Source: Gnetum montanum
Taxonomy: Eukaryota; Streptophyta; Gnetopsida; Gnetales; Gnetaceae
Assembly: GCA_015680685.1 (NCBI GenBank)
Contig: MNCI01000125.1
Span: 1-46,420, forward strand
Direction of reading: 5' to 3'
Length of the DNA stretch: 46,420 nucleotides
In this document: positions 10,893 to 21,572 of the stretch, one piece after another
Position numbering within the stretch: the first letter of the stretch is position 1
How the letters are laid out: every line of letters begins with the position of its first letter
Made by a program: the position numbers and the translations under genes
The notes under the pieces: model-generated
What the model saw: the letters and a program-made list of their open reading frames with translations, nothing else
What the model was told of the DNA's origin: nothing
Databases searched by the model: none

Positions 10893-13800
10893 ATGGCTCC
10901 AAAGAGGGAACGCAAAAGCAAGGCACTCACGAAGGTTGACAAAGTGTAGGGAACCTTGGAGCAAATGTCACAAGTGCATGTCAAGGTGCAAGAGGAGACG
11001 TCGTTGGCCCTGTAGGCTACTATGCCTTCTCTGTTTCCTTATGCCTCTAATTTTTTTTTGCTTCTGTGATTTGTGCTTTCTGTCATTGTGTTGTCGCTAT
11101 TTTTTCCTTTACACCATCACTGTTGCCGATTTGGCCATAACGGATGTAAAGATGCTATGCTAGGATTGCATGTAACGCCGCCTAGACTGCCATCGCTATG
11201 GCTTCAATTGCCATAGGGGCTTGGCCGATTTAAACACCTGACATGCAAATAGCATAGTGTATGACCCTCATGAGGGTTTGGCCATGTGCGATGTGACAAG
11301 TTAACATGTGTTTTGTCATGATGTGATGCGAATCATTGTGTCAGGCATAATATTTTTCTTGGAACTAATGCAACATTTTGAATCATTAGTTGTTCAAAGA
11401 TTTGTTTTAGGTCTTGCTATTGCTATGCTAAGCTAGTTTTGCCATGCTAAGCTAGTTCTGCTACACTATTTCTTTCTTGTATTTTTATACACTAGATGTA
11501 TGCAAAGAATCGTGGTATGCTAATTGTTAAATGCTAATTTTGCTACGCTATGTTGAAACTTCACTCGGACGTGTTGTTAACATTTTCTATTGTGTTGTGC
11601 AAGATAGTGCTAAGGCCAATTTTGATTGTCCTGGAAATTGTAGGGTCATGTGCTGCATGAGCAGGCTAGTGGCCAATGTTCCTCCCCCATACATGTGTGG
11701 TAGAGTAGGCAATCTGGTTCCGAGAAGGAGCATAGGAGTTCCTGCAATTTCTCCTTCAACACTTTAGCATGATCATTTGGTCAAGCTTGGCGGAGGAGGT
11801 AGCAACCGTCATAACAGAAACCCTATTGCCTAGGGCGAACCGGGGTATTCTTTGATTTTTGATGAATGGAGAAATTAGCAACAGGTAGGGAGAAGGATCC
11901 AGTCAATGCCCTAGAAATTTGAGGCATTTAGCTTGGATCTGGGATATGCCTAAGTAAAATTGCTACCACCAATACAACACATTTTTTATTGTGCATCACA
12001 TAGGAATGTGCTTCCAAAACCCACCAGGAACTGTCTATAGCACCAGCGGGTGAGTTTCGTGGCTATGTTCCATTACACTATGCAATGATTGCGATGCTAG
12101 CTAAATGTTAACGGTGTGTTCTTGTTACTAGGTTTTACATCAACGAGGAAGGGCTTCACGGCCATACGGACGTGTTGTCCTTGGCACAGATGGTGCTATG
12201 GGAGTTTTCCACCACTGAGAACATACATGTAGGTGTGATAGGCCAATGCGGGGGTGAATACAAGACCTACCCAACTTGGTACCCTAGGCACTACAACAAA
12301 TGCAAGGATTATGGTTGGTTGGATGCAGGATGGGCACCCTTTAAACTGATCACCTTTGAAGACATCTTGGTTGATCTCCCACCATTCCCATCAGCATACA
12401 AACTTGGAAAGCTAAACTGTGGTTTGTTGCATGTCTAAGTGTTTTTTCTGTTAAACTGCTACTTATGGTTAGCCTAACTTTTTTTTTGTGCTTTTTGTGT
12501 TTTATGCAAACTACTATAGGGGCGAAGAAGCCCCAGGAGGTGATAGTAATCACCTCTGGGAACCAAGAGGCTAACATCTACTTCAAGTATGAGGAGGTAG
12601 ATTTGATCCAACATTGGATATGGAGCACGACCTTAGAGTCCTTGACGAAGAACCTTCAAGTTGTTTGGTTCATGGATTTGTTCCTGGCCCCAAATCCAAA
12701 TGTCCCTGCCACCGAGATGCTCACCCTAGCTGACTCCTTTTCCAAAAAGGTAGACTACTTCTACACATGTGTACATGGCATGCGGGTGGTCCTTGAAATT
12801 GATGATCAACTATTCATAGACCTTCTTGGTGTCCTTGCTAACAACATCTCCATCGGGTCAAAGACCAAGAGAGAGGTGAACCTTCAGAGAAAAGACATTG
12901 AGAAGTGGTTAGGGGCTGAAAAGGGGTGAAAGGGAATCCTCATGGAAAAGGTTAGGCTAAGCACCGCCAGAGACATTTATCCCATCTTCTGTGCTCTCGT
13001 GTTCCTCTAGCTACTATCCCAAAGAAAGGTCTTTGGGATTAAGCAAGCTTGGGTTATGTGGGAGGTTATGGAAGAGGGGGTGCGCTACAACTAGGCACAG
13101 TATCTATGCAAGGGCTTGCAAACTAAAATGATCGAGCTTCATAAGAAGTAGCAGTCCTATTTCAACGTGCACTATGCCTTCTACATAGCCTATTTACGGC
13201 ATTTCATAGAGTTCCTAGTGGTCCGCGAGAAGGGAGTCTGGGTTATGCAAGATCGCAACAAGATTTCCAAACCATGGATTTGCCAGATTCTCTAGAACAC
13301 CCGAGGCCAAGATCACCCAGAAGCTATTGGGAAGTCATTTTCTATGATGACTAAGGATCAGGTGGCTTGCAACTTTCATGGCTAGGACAACGTGGGAGAT
13401 GCACCCCCTGCTACCACAGGTAGCGTGTCGTAGGGGAAGCACCTAATAGTTGAGACGATGGCCACAAAGTCACAACAAAAGAGGCCTCATTCAAATGAGG
13501 AACCTCCCCAAATGGTAGGAGAAGGGGGGCCATCACTACGTTTTAAACTACGTATGACAAAACCTTCCATCGGTAAATGCTCCTCTGTTTGGTTGCTTCT
13601 TCATCTCTTGTTTAAATGCTTGCTACGCTATGCTACGCTGAGTAGCGTAGCATAGCGTAGCACCTACTTTAAGCTAATGTTGTTTAAACTATAATGCTAA
13701 CATGTTTTTTGCTACCAGAGGAAGAAGAAGAATAAGAAGGAGAAGAGGAAGTATCGGTTCCCAAGTCGGGGACTACGAATAAAGAGATGGGGGGCCCAAT

Positions 13801-15564
13801 CATAAAGGAGAGGGCCCCAATTAAGAGAGAAAGAGTTCCTGCCATGAAGGAAGGAACTCTTGTCATCAAGAAGAAGCCTCCTGCTGAAGAGGAAGATTTT
13901 CCTGATGATGAAGAGAAGCTTCCCATGGATGAGGAGGGTGCTGGTGCTTCAAAAGGGAAGGTACCAGCAAATACAGAAGTAGCCTGCACCAGCCAAAAAG
14001 AGACTCCTACTGGAGGTCCCTCTACTAAACGAAGTTTAGCTTCGCGGGAGCAGATGCATGCCAAGGGTGCTACCATGGCTTTAAGCTAGAAAGGGGGAGA
14101 ACTGCAACTAGACATCAGTGAGTTTGACAATGTATTCGATGACATGTCGATGGGTGATCCCCCTATTATCACCCCTAAGGATTTACTGGGTAGGAGCCCC
14201 TACACTGTCATTCATGTTTCTTACCTCTTTGTTACAATCTACCTTGGTCTAACACATTTAGTTGCATGACAGACACCACTGCCAACACTATAGGACCTCC
14301 CTTGGTTCACCTGGAACCATGGGCCAAGACCCTCGACAAGTTTACTTTTATGTAGGGGGTCGTTGATGACATGGTTAGCCATCTTAAACAAGTTGATCCG
14401 AAAGTGGGTAAGTGAAATGGCTACCCTAGGCATTTTGAAGTTGCTACGCTAGGTCTATTGAATTTTTGACTTTACTACGCTAATGTGATTGATGCACTGT
14501 TTATGTATTGCAATAGCCTCTCGACTCAAATGGGACCCAAATCAGATATTGAGAGTCAATGTTATGCCTACATTCCCATCTAAAGTAACCAAGGTGCCTC
14601 ATTGGATATACGACGAGACTAGCAAATGCATTTTGCACTTGGCATGCTCCTTGTGGGAGTGTAGGTGCATCAATGAGGACCTGTGGAAGTGGGTCTAGTA
14701 GATTGAGAGGGAGAAGGCTAAGTTGACCTCCAAGGTGGAATATCTCAGATCCAAGAATGATTTCCTCCTAGCCCATAAAAAAATGATGATAGTTGATGCA
14801 CGACTATCATAAATTACGCTAGATATTGGATAGTGGTGATGTGCAACAACGAGGCCACCAGAGAAATAATAGAGCAGCGAATGCAAATGGACTTGTTGGC
14901 TCAGAAAAACTAAGATTGGAAAGATTATAATGCCAAAGTTTACAAGTTGGGGCAATCCCAGAAGAACCATAAGCATATGTATAAGCTGGAACGTGCCAAC
15001 TACCACAAACTATATAGAGATTCTTCTGTAGAGGCGTTTACTTATAAGGCATTCATAAATGCCATTAACACTTCTAAGGCTTGCAACAAGTTCATGGAGC
15101 AGGTGACAGTCACTGCGTCTCCTGAATAGGAAGTGGATCTTCCAACAGGTGAGACCGCTACTATCTCCTTTTCTCAGGGACCGCCAAGATGGACAGCCAT
15201 TGAAAAGGAGAAAGCCACTGCAAACGCTGGACCAAGTGATAGGCACTGGGCCAATATCACGGAGGATGAGATCTGGGAATGCCTTAGGCTCAAGTTGGAC
15301 CACATACCCCTTGAGATGGAAGCAAGACCATCTCGGGTTACTCACTTTCTATTATGCAAAGGTTTTATATTTTTCTAGTGTTTATGTGTTTGTGTAGCTA
15401 ACCATTTTACTATTGCAATGTAGGCTCTAGGCGAAGGTGCAGGGCCCATTGAGGGCAGAGATGAGGATGCAGGAGAAGGTGGTGTAGAGGGAGAAAATGT
15501 GACAAGAGATGATGCAGGAGTAGGCAGAGTGGAGGAAGATGATGCAGGTAAAGATAACCCATGA
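10893..15564 (+). pseudogene. intron-containing gene on the antisense strand of E1, between gag and pol
   Basis: Family not recognised with certainty. A nine-exon model fits: 10893-11011, 11768-12049, 12132-12421, 12520-13572, 13719-14189, 14273-14407, 14517-~14790, ~14840-15336, 15424-15564. The introns I could place are GT-AG, 82-756 bp, and codon phase matches at each junction checked; the 14790/14840 step is an intron or a frameshift. Strong donors are GTGAGT at 12050 and GTAAGT at 14408. The product starts MAPKRERKSK (basic, possibly nuclear). Exons 2-4 include FFIVHH, YSTSG, GQCGGEYKTYP and a stretch (LEIDDQLFIDLLGV) like the plant-mobile-domain proteins of transposons. An acidic Lys/Glu/Pro-rich part (13719-14089), a helical coiled-coil-like region (14700-15100) and a Gly/Asp/Glu-rich tail follow. 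Stops are nearly all TAG where Gln fits. Antisense extra ORFs are known in Tat elements; this one looks captured or co-evolved, and dead. Confidence 0.65.
13621..13662. repeat. perfect 19-bp hairpin of TAGC words inside intron 4
   Basis: TGCTACGCTATGCTACGCT (13621-13639), a GAGT loop, and its exact reverse complement (13644-13662). It lies in the intron 13573-13718 of the antisense gene and uses the same words as the E1 LTR clusters. Being perfect, it is younger or better maintained than the surrounding decayed sequence. Confidence 0.9.
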
Positions 15565-15739
15565 CAACATGGGATTTTTGAATTTTTTTGAATTTTTGGC
15601 AAACGGTTGTAGACATTGGTTATGTAGAATTATTGAATGAAAAATGAAAATGAGATTTTGGCAAGTTTTTGGTACTATGCTAGCTTATGTGTTATGTGTG
15701 TTATCCATGCGATTGGTTTTTTATGTTTTGTTCTTGTCT
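15565..15739 (+). other. 3' flank of the antisense gene
   Basis: A short AT-rich stretch after the TGA at 15562-15564 with AATGAA-like words near 15633 but no canonical AATAAA. It runs directly into the 27-bp minisatellite. Confidence 0.4.
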
Positions 15740-16036
15740 TAGTTTTAGGCCATTTTAGGCTACTGCTAGTTTTAGGCCATTTCAGGTCGTTGCTAGTTTT
15801 AGGCCATTTCGGGTCGTAGCTAGTTTTAGGCCATTTTACGCCATAGCTAGTTTTAGGCCATTTTAGGCCATGGCTAGTTTTAGGCCATTTCAGGTCATAG
15901 CTAACTTTAGGCCATTTCGGGCCATGGCTAGTTTTAGGTCATTTCGGGCCATAGCTAGTTTTAGGCCATTTCGGGCTATAGCTAATTTTAGGCCATTTCG
16001 GGCCATAGCTAGTTTTAGGTCATTTTAGGCCATGGC
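15740..16036 (-). repeat. 27-bp minisatellite, 11 units without indels
   Basis: Eleven consecutive units of exactly 27 bp, consensus TAGTTTTAGGCCATTTCGGGCCATAGC on the plus strand (unit starts 15740, 15767, 15794 ... 16010). On the element's sense strand each unit is nine codons (AMARNGLKL), in the same frame as the gag-pro linker ending at 16025. In-frame stops in some units arise from CGA to TGA/TAA changes. Similar units occur in E2 at 28483-28595. Confidence 0.9.
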
Positions 16037-16276
16037 ATAAACAAAAGATATGTTAGTGATTAAAAGGAAAAGCGATTTTGGTATAACTACCGTATATGGA
16101 TGGATGCGAGTCAGTTGGGATGGCTGAGCTTCTATAGGTGCAGAAGGAAGCATGACCGAATGGATTTCCTTCTCTTCTACTGGCATGTTCTCATCAACCG
16201 GAATTCCTATTAACATGCAAACTAAAGCCTCACGGTGTGCGGTAGAGGTCATGATTAGGTTGTATAAGCTCAGCAT
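16025..16276 (-). pseudogene. E1 gag-protease linker fragment
   Basis: The minus-strand frame reads LSLYNLIMTSTAHREALVCM followed by PVDENMPVEEKE, matching E2 at 27435-27550 (LSLYDLVL..SAHRQAL). In Tat elements this SLYDLL...HR..L segment lies just before the protease. In E1 the protease itself does not follow; the frame runs into the 27-bp minisatellite. The aspartic protease domain therefore appears lost or replaced. Confidence 0.7.
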
Positions 16277-16899
16277 AGTGTTTTTCTATTTTAGAGCTTG
16301 CTTGACCTTGGTGAGGGCACTCAAGAGGTCTTGACCACCTTCCTTTTTACTACCCTTTTCCTCTTCTATTCGTCCCAGGAGATGAATTTCCTAAGGAGGG
16401 GCAGTCACGAGCTTGGGTTTATACCCTTTTTGACGAGGCAACGAAGATTGTGCTAGTGTAGCAACATTCCCTTCCGACAACGAGGACGTAGATGCAAGGG
16501 GTGAAGGCATAGTCTGGGAAGTACCTAGGGTGGTACTTTCCTTTGACGTCTCACCTGTGAAGCGCACTTCTCATTTCTTAGGATGAGAAGGCTATGGATC
16601 TATCTTATGTGGGGCAAGGGATGTTGAATGGTTTGGTCCCCTGATAACGAACGGAGCTAATGGTGTTAGTAAATGCAGTGGTGTGGTTCTACTAATGGGT
16701 GGTGTAGGGGCGAATGCCCAGGGAAAAATGATGCAGGAGTAGATGCCTAAGGAGGGACTCTTAAGAAGAACGACTATTGTGGGCTTTGGTTAGCCGTTGG
16801 TGGTACTGGTGTGCTGCACTGAGGTGCACGAACCATAAATGGTTGCTAAGATGGTCTGAGATTACTATCAACACTGATAGTGTTGATGATGTAGCCAAC

Positions 16900-19260
16900 G
16901 TTGTTGGAGTTGAGAGGGTCAGTGTAGACATGCAAGGATTGATTCTCAGGGCATACTGGATTTCTTTCTTCTAGCACCAGTTTCCCCTGATCAATCATCC
17001 TTTGGATGTCATCCTTCAATGCCATACAATAATCTATGTTATGACCACATTTTTGGTGGTAGTCACAAAATCAATCTAGCTTGAAAACCTTGGGAACTGG
17101 AGGCTCGTTGGGCAAAGCCAACGAGAGGTTCCTAAGGAGTTCACAGTACTACTATTGCTTCTTGGCTCCCTCCTCCAACATCTATTTGTGTTGGATGTAC
17201 CCCACTGCCAGTAGTTGCTTCAGAAGATCCGAAGGCTTGATAGGCAACGAGGTATACTTTGAGCAGTCTTTACGCTCAAAGTTCAGTTTGGGTTGTGCAG
17301 ATGTCTTAGGTATAGATGTGGGAGGTTGCTGTGCATTGCCCTGTTTGGGCACGGGGTTAGCTGCAAGTGTGGTCAATTTTTTGTTGTTCTTGTTGCCATT
17401 GTTTAGTTTGGCCTCGTTTTCCACAGCGGCCAATGTGGCAGTTGCAGCCTTACCCTTGTCTTTGTCATTCTTCATGAACGTGTTCTTATATGCAACGTAA
17501 GCTAAGTCTTTGCTTGCCTCTGCCGCATCCTGAATGCTCTTAGTCTAGGCAAAAGCTTGACTAAGAGTGCAGGGGGCAAGATAGTATAGCTTAGACTTGA
17601 TAAAGTCATTCACTGCATTCTCGAAAATGGCAACAAAATGGACCTCCATGATGGGCTCCCGGATTTCGTTGAGGGTAGCGCTCCACCACTGGATGAACTT
17701 CTGGACTAGTTCCAGAGGATCCTACTTCATGCTTATTAGTTGATCCAACATGACTTCTAGCCTCAAGTTGTACTTGAAACACATCACAAACTAGGTCAGC
17801 AACTCCTCTAGAGTTGAGATAGAGAAGCATGGCAGCGCACAGTACCAGTCCAGGGCTTTTCCTATCAAGGACATGGCAAAGACTTGGATGACCGTATGTT
17901 GTCATTGTTGCAAGACAAGGTACTCAGACCTAAATATGACAAGGTGTGCGTTGGGATGCCCCTCCCTGTTGTATTTCGTGAAGTGGGGAAGTGACATCTT
18001 GGGGGGTAACGTTAGTGCGAGGACCACCAAGCTAATTGGATCATCCTGGTAGAAGTCCATGACTTGTATTGTGTTAGACCTGATAGCCTTGAGATGTTTT
18101 ATTTCATTGGTAAGGATCTGGATAAGCTGGAATGCTTGATCCAAACCAAGAGATGACGCAGATGTTTGGGGAACTGCTAGGGCAACTCCCATTTGTGGAG
18201 GAGCAGGGGCAGCAATGTGACCCATTGGTGGTGCCATTGGGGTGGCCCTTGTAAACTGTGCTACTTGTGTTGTCCATCACCCAATAGGTGGTCCTGTTGG
18301 AGCATCAGCTGCGGGTTGCATCACAAAATGGGTAGCTTGTGTGTGAGGCAAAATAAACCATATTCCTGTGTCGGGTTGTACCATTTGCAGGGTTTGGTAG
18401 GTCTGGTGGGGAACATAGTGAGACATTTGCGATGGTAGCATAGCAGGAGGAGTAGTGAATGGGGTCTACCACGTGGACGGGCCTGGGCCAACCGCTGATG
18501 GTGGGATAGGTATAGATGCAGGAATAGAGGCAAATGCTACATTCGACTACGAGGTAGGTACTATGTGAATGTGTGGCAGGGTAGCCGTGATCAATGCATG
18601 ATGGGATGCAAGAATGGATTGATGAACAGTTTGCAAAGGAATAGTGATTGAGAATGAAACAGGGAAATGGGGGCGTTGATACGACGAGGACATGACATGG
18701 CTACCCATCGCAGATGTAATCATAGGTTGTGACAACATAGGTGTGATTACGAAGGGAGCAGAAATAGACAGCGGGTTCATCCAAAAGGATAGGGTAGGAG
18801 GGATGGTGGCAGGGTTGGTTTGACCACCCCCATCGGATTAAGAATCTAGTTCCTCATGTCTATCCTGGAAAGACTCATCATGGTGAGACGTTGTATCTTG
18901 CAGCTCCCTATGCCTAAGAACCTGGATCAGTTGATCTAGAAGCCATTCGTTCATTTGCATTAATGGGATGGAAGCACCTAAGGTGGGAACAAACTCCTTC
19001 CCATTGCAGTAGGCGATCTTGAAGCTACATTTCTCTTCGAGTTCTTGCGCATCTAAGGGTAGGTTTACCTGAACCTTAGCGCAAAGGAAGTTGTATCACT
19101 CATGTTGTTTAGCCAAATCCTTAGGTCCCTAGTTTTGGATCCTGAGGGATCGACATGGCCCCAGCCTAGGGTTGAGTGGTTGTTCGGCACTTGTGATCCG
19201 TTGACTGGTGAAGCAAACCTCGAGGTTAGAGGTAGCAATAGTGGTAGTTGAAGAATTCAT
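16900..19260 (-). pseudogene. E1 gag (broken)
   Basis: Likely start ATG at 19260 (MNSSTTTIATSN). After a Pro/Ala-rich N-terminal half (18780-18200, MAPPMGHIAAPAPP at 18237) comes the Retrotrans_gag core: FQLIQILTNEIKHLK, LPHFTKYNREGHPNAHL (about 17990-17940), AMSLIGKALDWYCALP (17870), FKYNLRLEVMLDQLI and IKSKLYYLAP. A Lys/Asn-rich linker (17475-17300) follows, then YTSLPIKPSDLLKQLLAVGY and the zinc-knuckle-like DYHQKCGHNIDYCMALKDDI at about 17065-17005. Stops (mostly TAG) interrupt it, and 16900-16300 is poorly readable. Gag forms the particle that packages element RNA. E2 gag (24706-26918) is its closest relative here. Confidence 0.85.
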
Positions 19261-19318
19261 TCTTGCAAGATTAAAGGTATCACAAACATGGAGAACCAAG
19301 ATATCTAATAGCGATCTA

Positions 19319-19645
19319 AGGCTTTATGTTTTGTATGGTTCCAGAAGAACCATCTGAGCAACCAATTTGCACCACACGGTACGTAAACAACCTCAAAAGG
19401 GTGTAACGTTTACTCTAACATGTATTGAGGTACAAAAAGCAAATAGGACTACCATGAAAACAAGGAGAACAGATGGTGTTCGGAGGCTTTATGTCTTGCA
19501 GGCTCCCGAAGGAACCATCGAAGCGACCGATCTATACCACACGGTGTGTAAACAACCGCAAAGAGGTGTCAAGTTTACGCTGGTGTGTTCCGAGGTACAA
19601 AACATATACAAGACTACTGTAAAACATGGAAAGGGCACCAAAAGG
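19319..19645 (-). repeat. 165-bp tandem duplication in the E1 leader
   Basis: Copies 19319-19483 and 19484-~19645 share AGGCTTTATG...CACACGGT...GAGGTACAAAA in the same order. The duplication lies between the primer-site motif and the gag ATG, where packaging signals are expected. The unit is 55 codons, so a plus-strand frame (19367-19657) stays open across both copies, which can be an artefact of the duplication. Confidence 0.8.
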
Positions 19646-19646
19646 T

Positions 19647-19668
19647 CCTCCTTCTAGCACCAGAAAAC
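19647..19668 (-). other. E1 primer-binding-site motif
   Basis: On the minus strand, directly after the LTR end ...CTACA, comes GTTTTCTGGTGCTAGAAGGA, then GG. E2 (24181-24203) and E0 (23110-23091) have the same motif in the same place. Its position and leading TGGTG suggest the tRNA primer site, but I could not assign the tRNA. Confidence 0.6.
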
Positions 19669-20343
19669 TGTAGTGACCAAAAACATTAGTGGTTGGAAAA
19701 CACCAAGAGGTCGTCAGTCGGACAGTCTTAACCCTGAATCCACACGAGGGCTATGCTGGATAAAATGAAAATGGGGCACCCTGAACAGTTTGCTCGATCA
19801 AACAAGGACTTAATCAATGTTACTATAACCTTTTGCAAAAGTTTGAGTTAAAAGTAATGCTTATAGCGAATAATAATAATTTTTAAATGAGAGGAGATGA
19901 AAATGATGTAAAAATGCAATGACAAGCAGGAAAGCAAAGTAAACTGGAGATAAGAAAGTGCATCGTTTCAAGATTATGGCTTTACTCCGCCAAAATGAAT
20001 ACAATTGGTTGAACAACATTGGGAAGAACAAAGATCCCAAAAGTAACCAGGACGTTCAAAAGCTAGCCAACAATATGCTTGAACATGGGTTCAAGAGCCA
20101 ACAATGCAAAGAATGCTACCAGGCCAGCCAAGTTAACTTGGAACAAAGGGAATTTGTTTTTGCTAACCGCTAACAGAATTTGCTAACTACTCAAGTTTTC
20201 TTTCAAAATGCCAAATGAAATTTTGCTAACATTTTCCAACCAAGATTTTCCTACTACTGCTTAAATTTTCTCATGAGTGCCAATTTGCCAACTTGCCAAA
20301 ATTTTTGCCAATTTTTCCAACCTGTGAGCATTGCTCATTGGGG

Positions 20344-20351
20344 TATTTATA
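20344..20351 (-). promoter_or_regulatory. TATA box of E1 (5' LTR)
   Basis: Minus-strand TATAAATA in CCCTATAAATACCCC, identical in context to E2 (30474-30481). It should start the E1 genomic transcript, which would run leftward through gag and pol. Confidence 0.7.
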
Positions 20352-20534
20352 GGGCTAGGAAGGTGCAAGAAACGTGATCTGGATTCCACGTGTCCTGGAC
20401 CCACAAGGTGTTGATGTGTCCACCCTGCATGGACATGCAGAGCTGATTGATTGACGAGCCTACCATGCTGTAATTATGCTATCAAAACCTGGAGATGTGT
20501 GCCAACAATGCAGACAAGAAGTGAGGTGCATTAA

Positions 20535-20755
20535 TATAGCGTAGCTACCTACTACATTGTGCTACGTTTTGAGGCATAGCGTATTAGCGTAGTGTAGCAA
20601 CTTGCTACACTGTGCTACGCTTTAGAACATAGCATGTTGGCGTAGTGTAATAGTTTTGCTACACTGTGCTACACTTTGGAACATACCATGTTGGCGTAGC
20701 ATAGCAGTTTTACTACACTGTGCTACGCTATGCAGCATAGCATAGCGTAGCCAAC
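20535..20755. repeat. TAGC-rich palindromic cluster in E1 5' LTR
   Basis: Counterpart of 4005-4250. Further clusters lie at 20835-20866 (12-bp arms TGCTACGCTATG / CATAGCGTAGCA around an 8-base loop), 21000-21041, 21190-21231 and 21258-21293. They lie between the transcript start side of the LTR and the gag side, so some may be in the R/U5 RNA. Confidence 0.8.
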
Positions 20756-21567
20756 AGTTTGAAGAAGAAACTTGCATTGAAACCCATTGCACATGCTAGA
20801 AGTTTTTGAACTGTTCTGACTCATTCTGCATGTTTGCTACGCTATGTAGCATAGCATAGCGTAGCAGCTGGCCTTAACTGTGACTTACATTGTGGCGGTT
20901 TGAAGGTCATGCTGATAATCTACAACCTTTGCTCTTTGCGTGAAGCTTGCAAACTTGTTGATCCTGCATTCGAAGATGCCTTCGTCATTCTTGCATCATC
21001 GCTATGTTGTGCTACGCTGCATAGCATAGCATAGCATAGCAACCAACATAGCCTGCATCTTTTGCTGCCTTGTCCACTGAGTTTGCTAAAAAACTTGAAG
21101 TTTGAGCGAAGCAAATGGCTTTGGAAGGCCAGGGGTGTTTGCTAAGTGTATTCAAAATCACTAAGCAAGCTGGGCCTTTCTATCTTACTTTTGCTACGTT
21201 GTGCTACGTTGTGTAACATAGCATAGCATAGCACTTCATTCTACAACTATATTCTGAGGCTTGCTACGCTACATAGCGTAGTGTAGTGTAGCAAACTTCT
21301 TAACTAGAAAATTTTCCAAGCTATTTTGTGCAGCCTGAGCACCACCAACAATCCCATGCATTGTTTCTAAGTAGAATGCTAGCTGGATGAACTACCTAGG
21401 TGGGCAGGCCGAAGGGTCCGTTGGGCCTGTCAACACTGTACATAGAAAATTTTCTGAACTAGATAGTCTAAACTCAGAGCATCCATTTCTTGCCAAAGTG
21501 ATTTGATGCTACCTGAATTCCAAGGACCTGGTGAAGCAAGAATTCCTTGAAAATTTAGGGTGTTTCA

Positions 21568-21572
21568 TTAAT
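21568..21572. repeat. target-site duplication of E1 (right copy)
   Basis: TTAAT directly after the right LTR, matching 3121-3125. Confidence 0.85.

Larger units (their letters stand above)
3126..21567 (-). mobile_element. E1, 18.4-kb Tat-lineage Ty3/gypsy retrotransposon
   Basis: Two long direct repeats (3126-4983 and 19669-21567) bound the element, with TTAAT duplicated outside. It is transcribed on the minus strand: 5' LTR on the right, then primer-site motif, duplicated leader, gag (19260-16025), 27-bp minisatellite, an opposite-strand multi-exon gene, pol (10172-6785), repeat array, polypurine tract and 3' LTR. The order RT, RNase H, second (archaeal-type) RNase H, integrase without chromodomain, plus an antisense extra gene, is characteristic of Tat/Ogre elements. 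All coding parts carry stops. The protease and the middle of integrase are missing, so it cannot move on its own. LTRs differ by roughly 10-15% in stretches compared by eye, mostly transitions, so the insertion is old. Confidence 0.88.
19669..21567 (-). repeat. E1 5' LTR (1899 bp)
   Basis: Direct repeat of 3126-4983. It begins on the minus strand with TGAAACACCC at 21567 and ends CTACA at 19669, the complete TG...CA form. It contains the minus-strand TATA box at 20344 and five TAGC-rich clusters. A 71-codon plus-strand frame (19958-20173) has an equal-length partner in the other LTR, but the two differ mainly at amino-acid-changing sites. Confidence 0.9.

Noticed and set aside
17081-17500. 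139-codon plus-strand frame
   Set aside because: Shadow of E1 gag (Lys/Asn-rich linker) on the minus strand.
19367-19657. 96-codon plus-strand frame in the E1 leader
   Set aside because: It stays open because a 55-codon unit is duplicated; it is antisense to the element and matches nothing.
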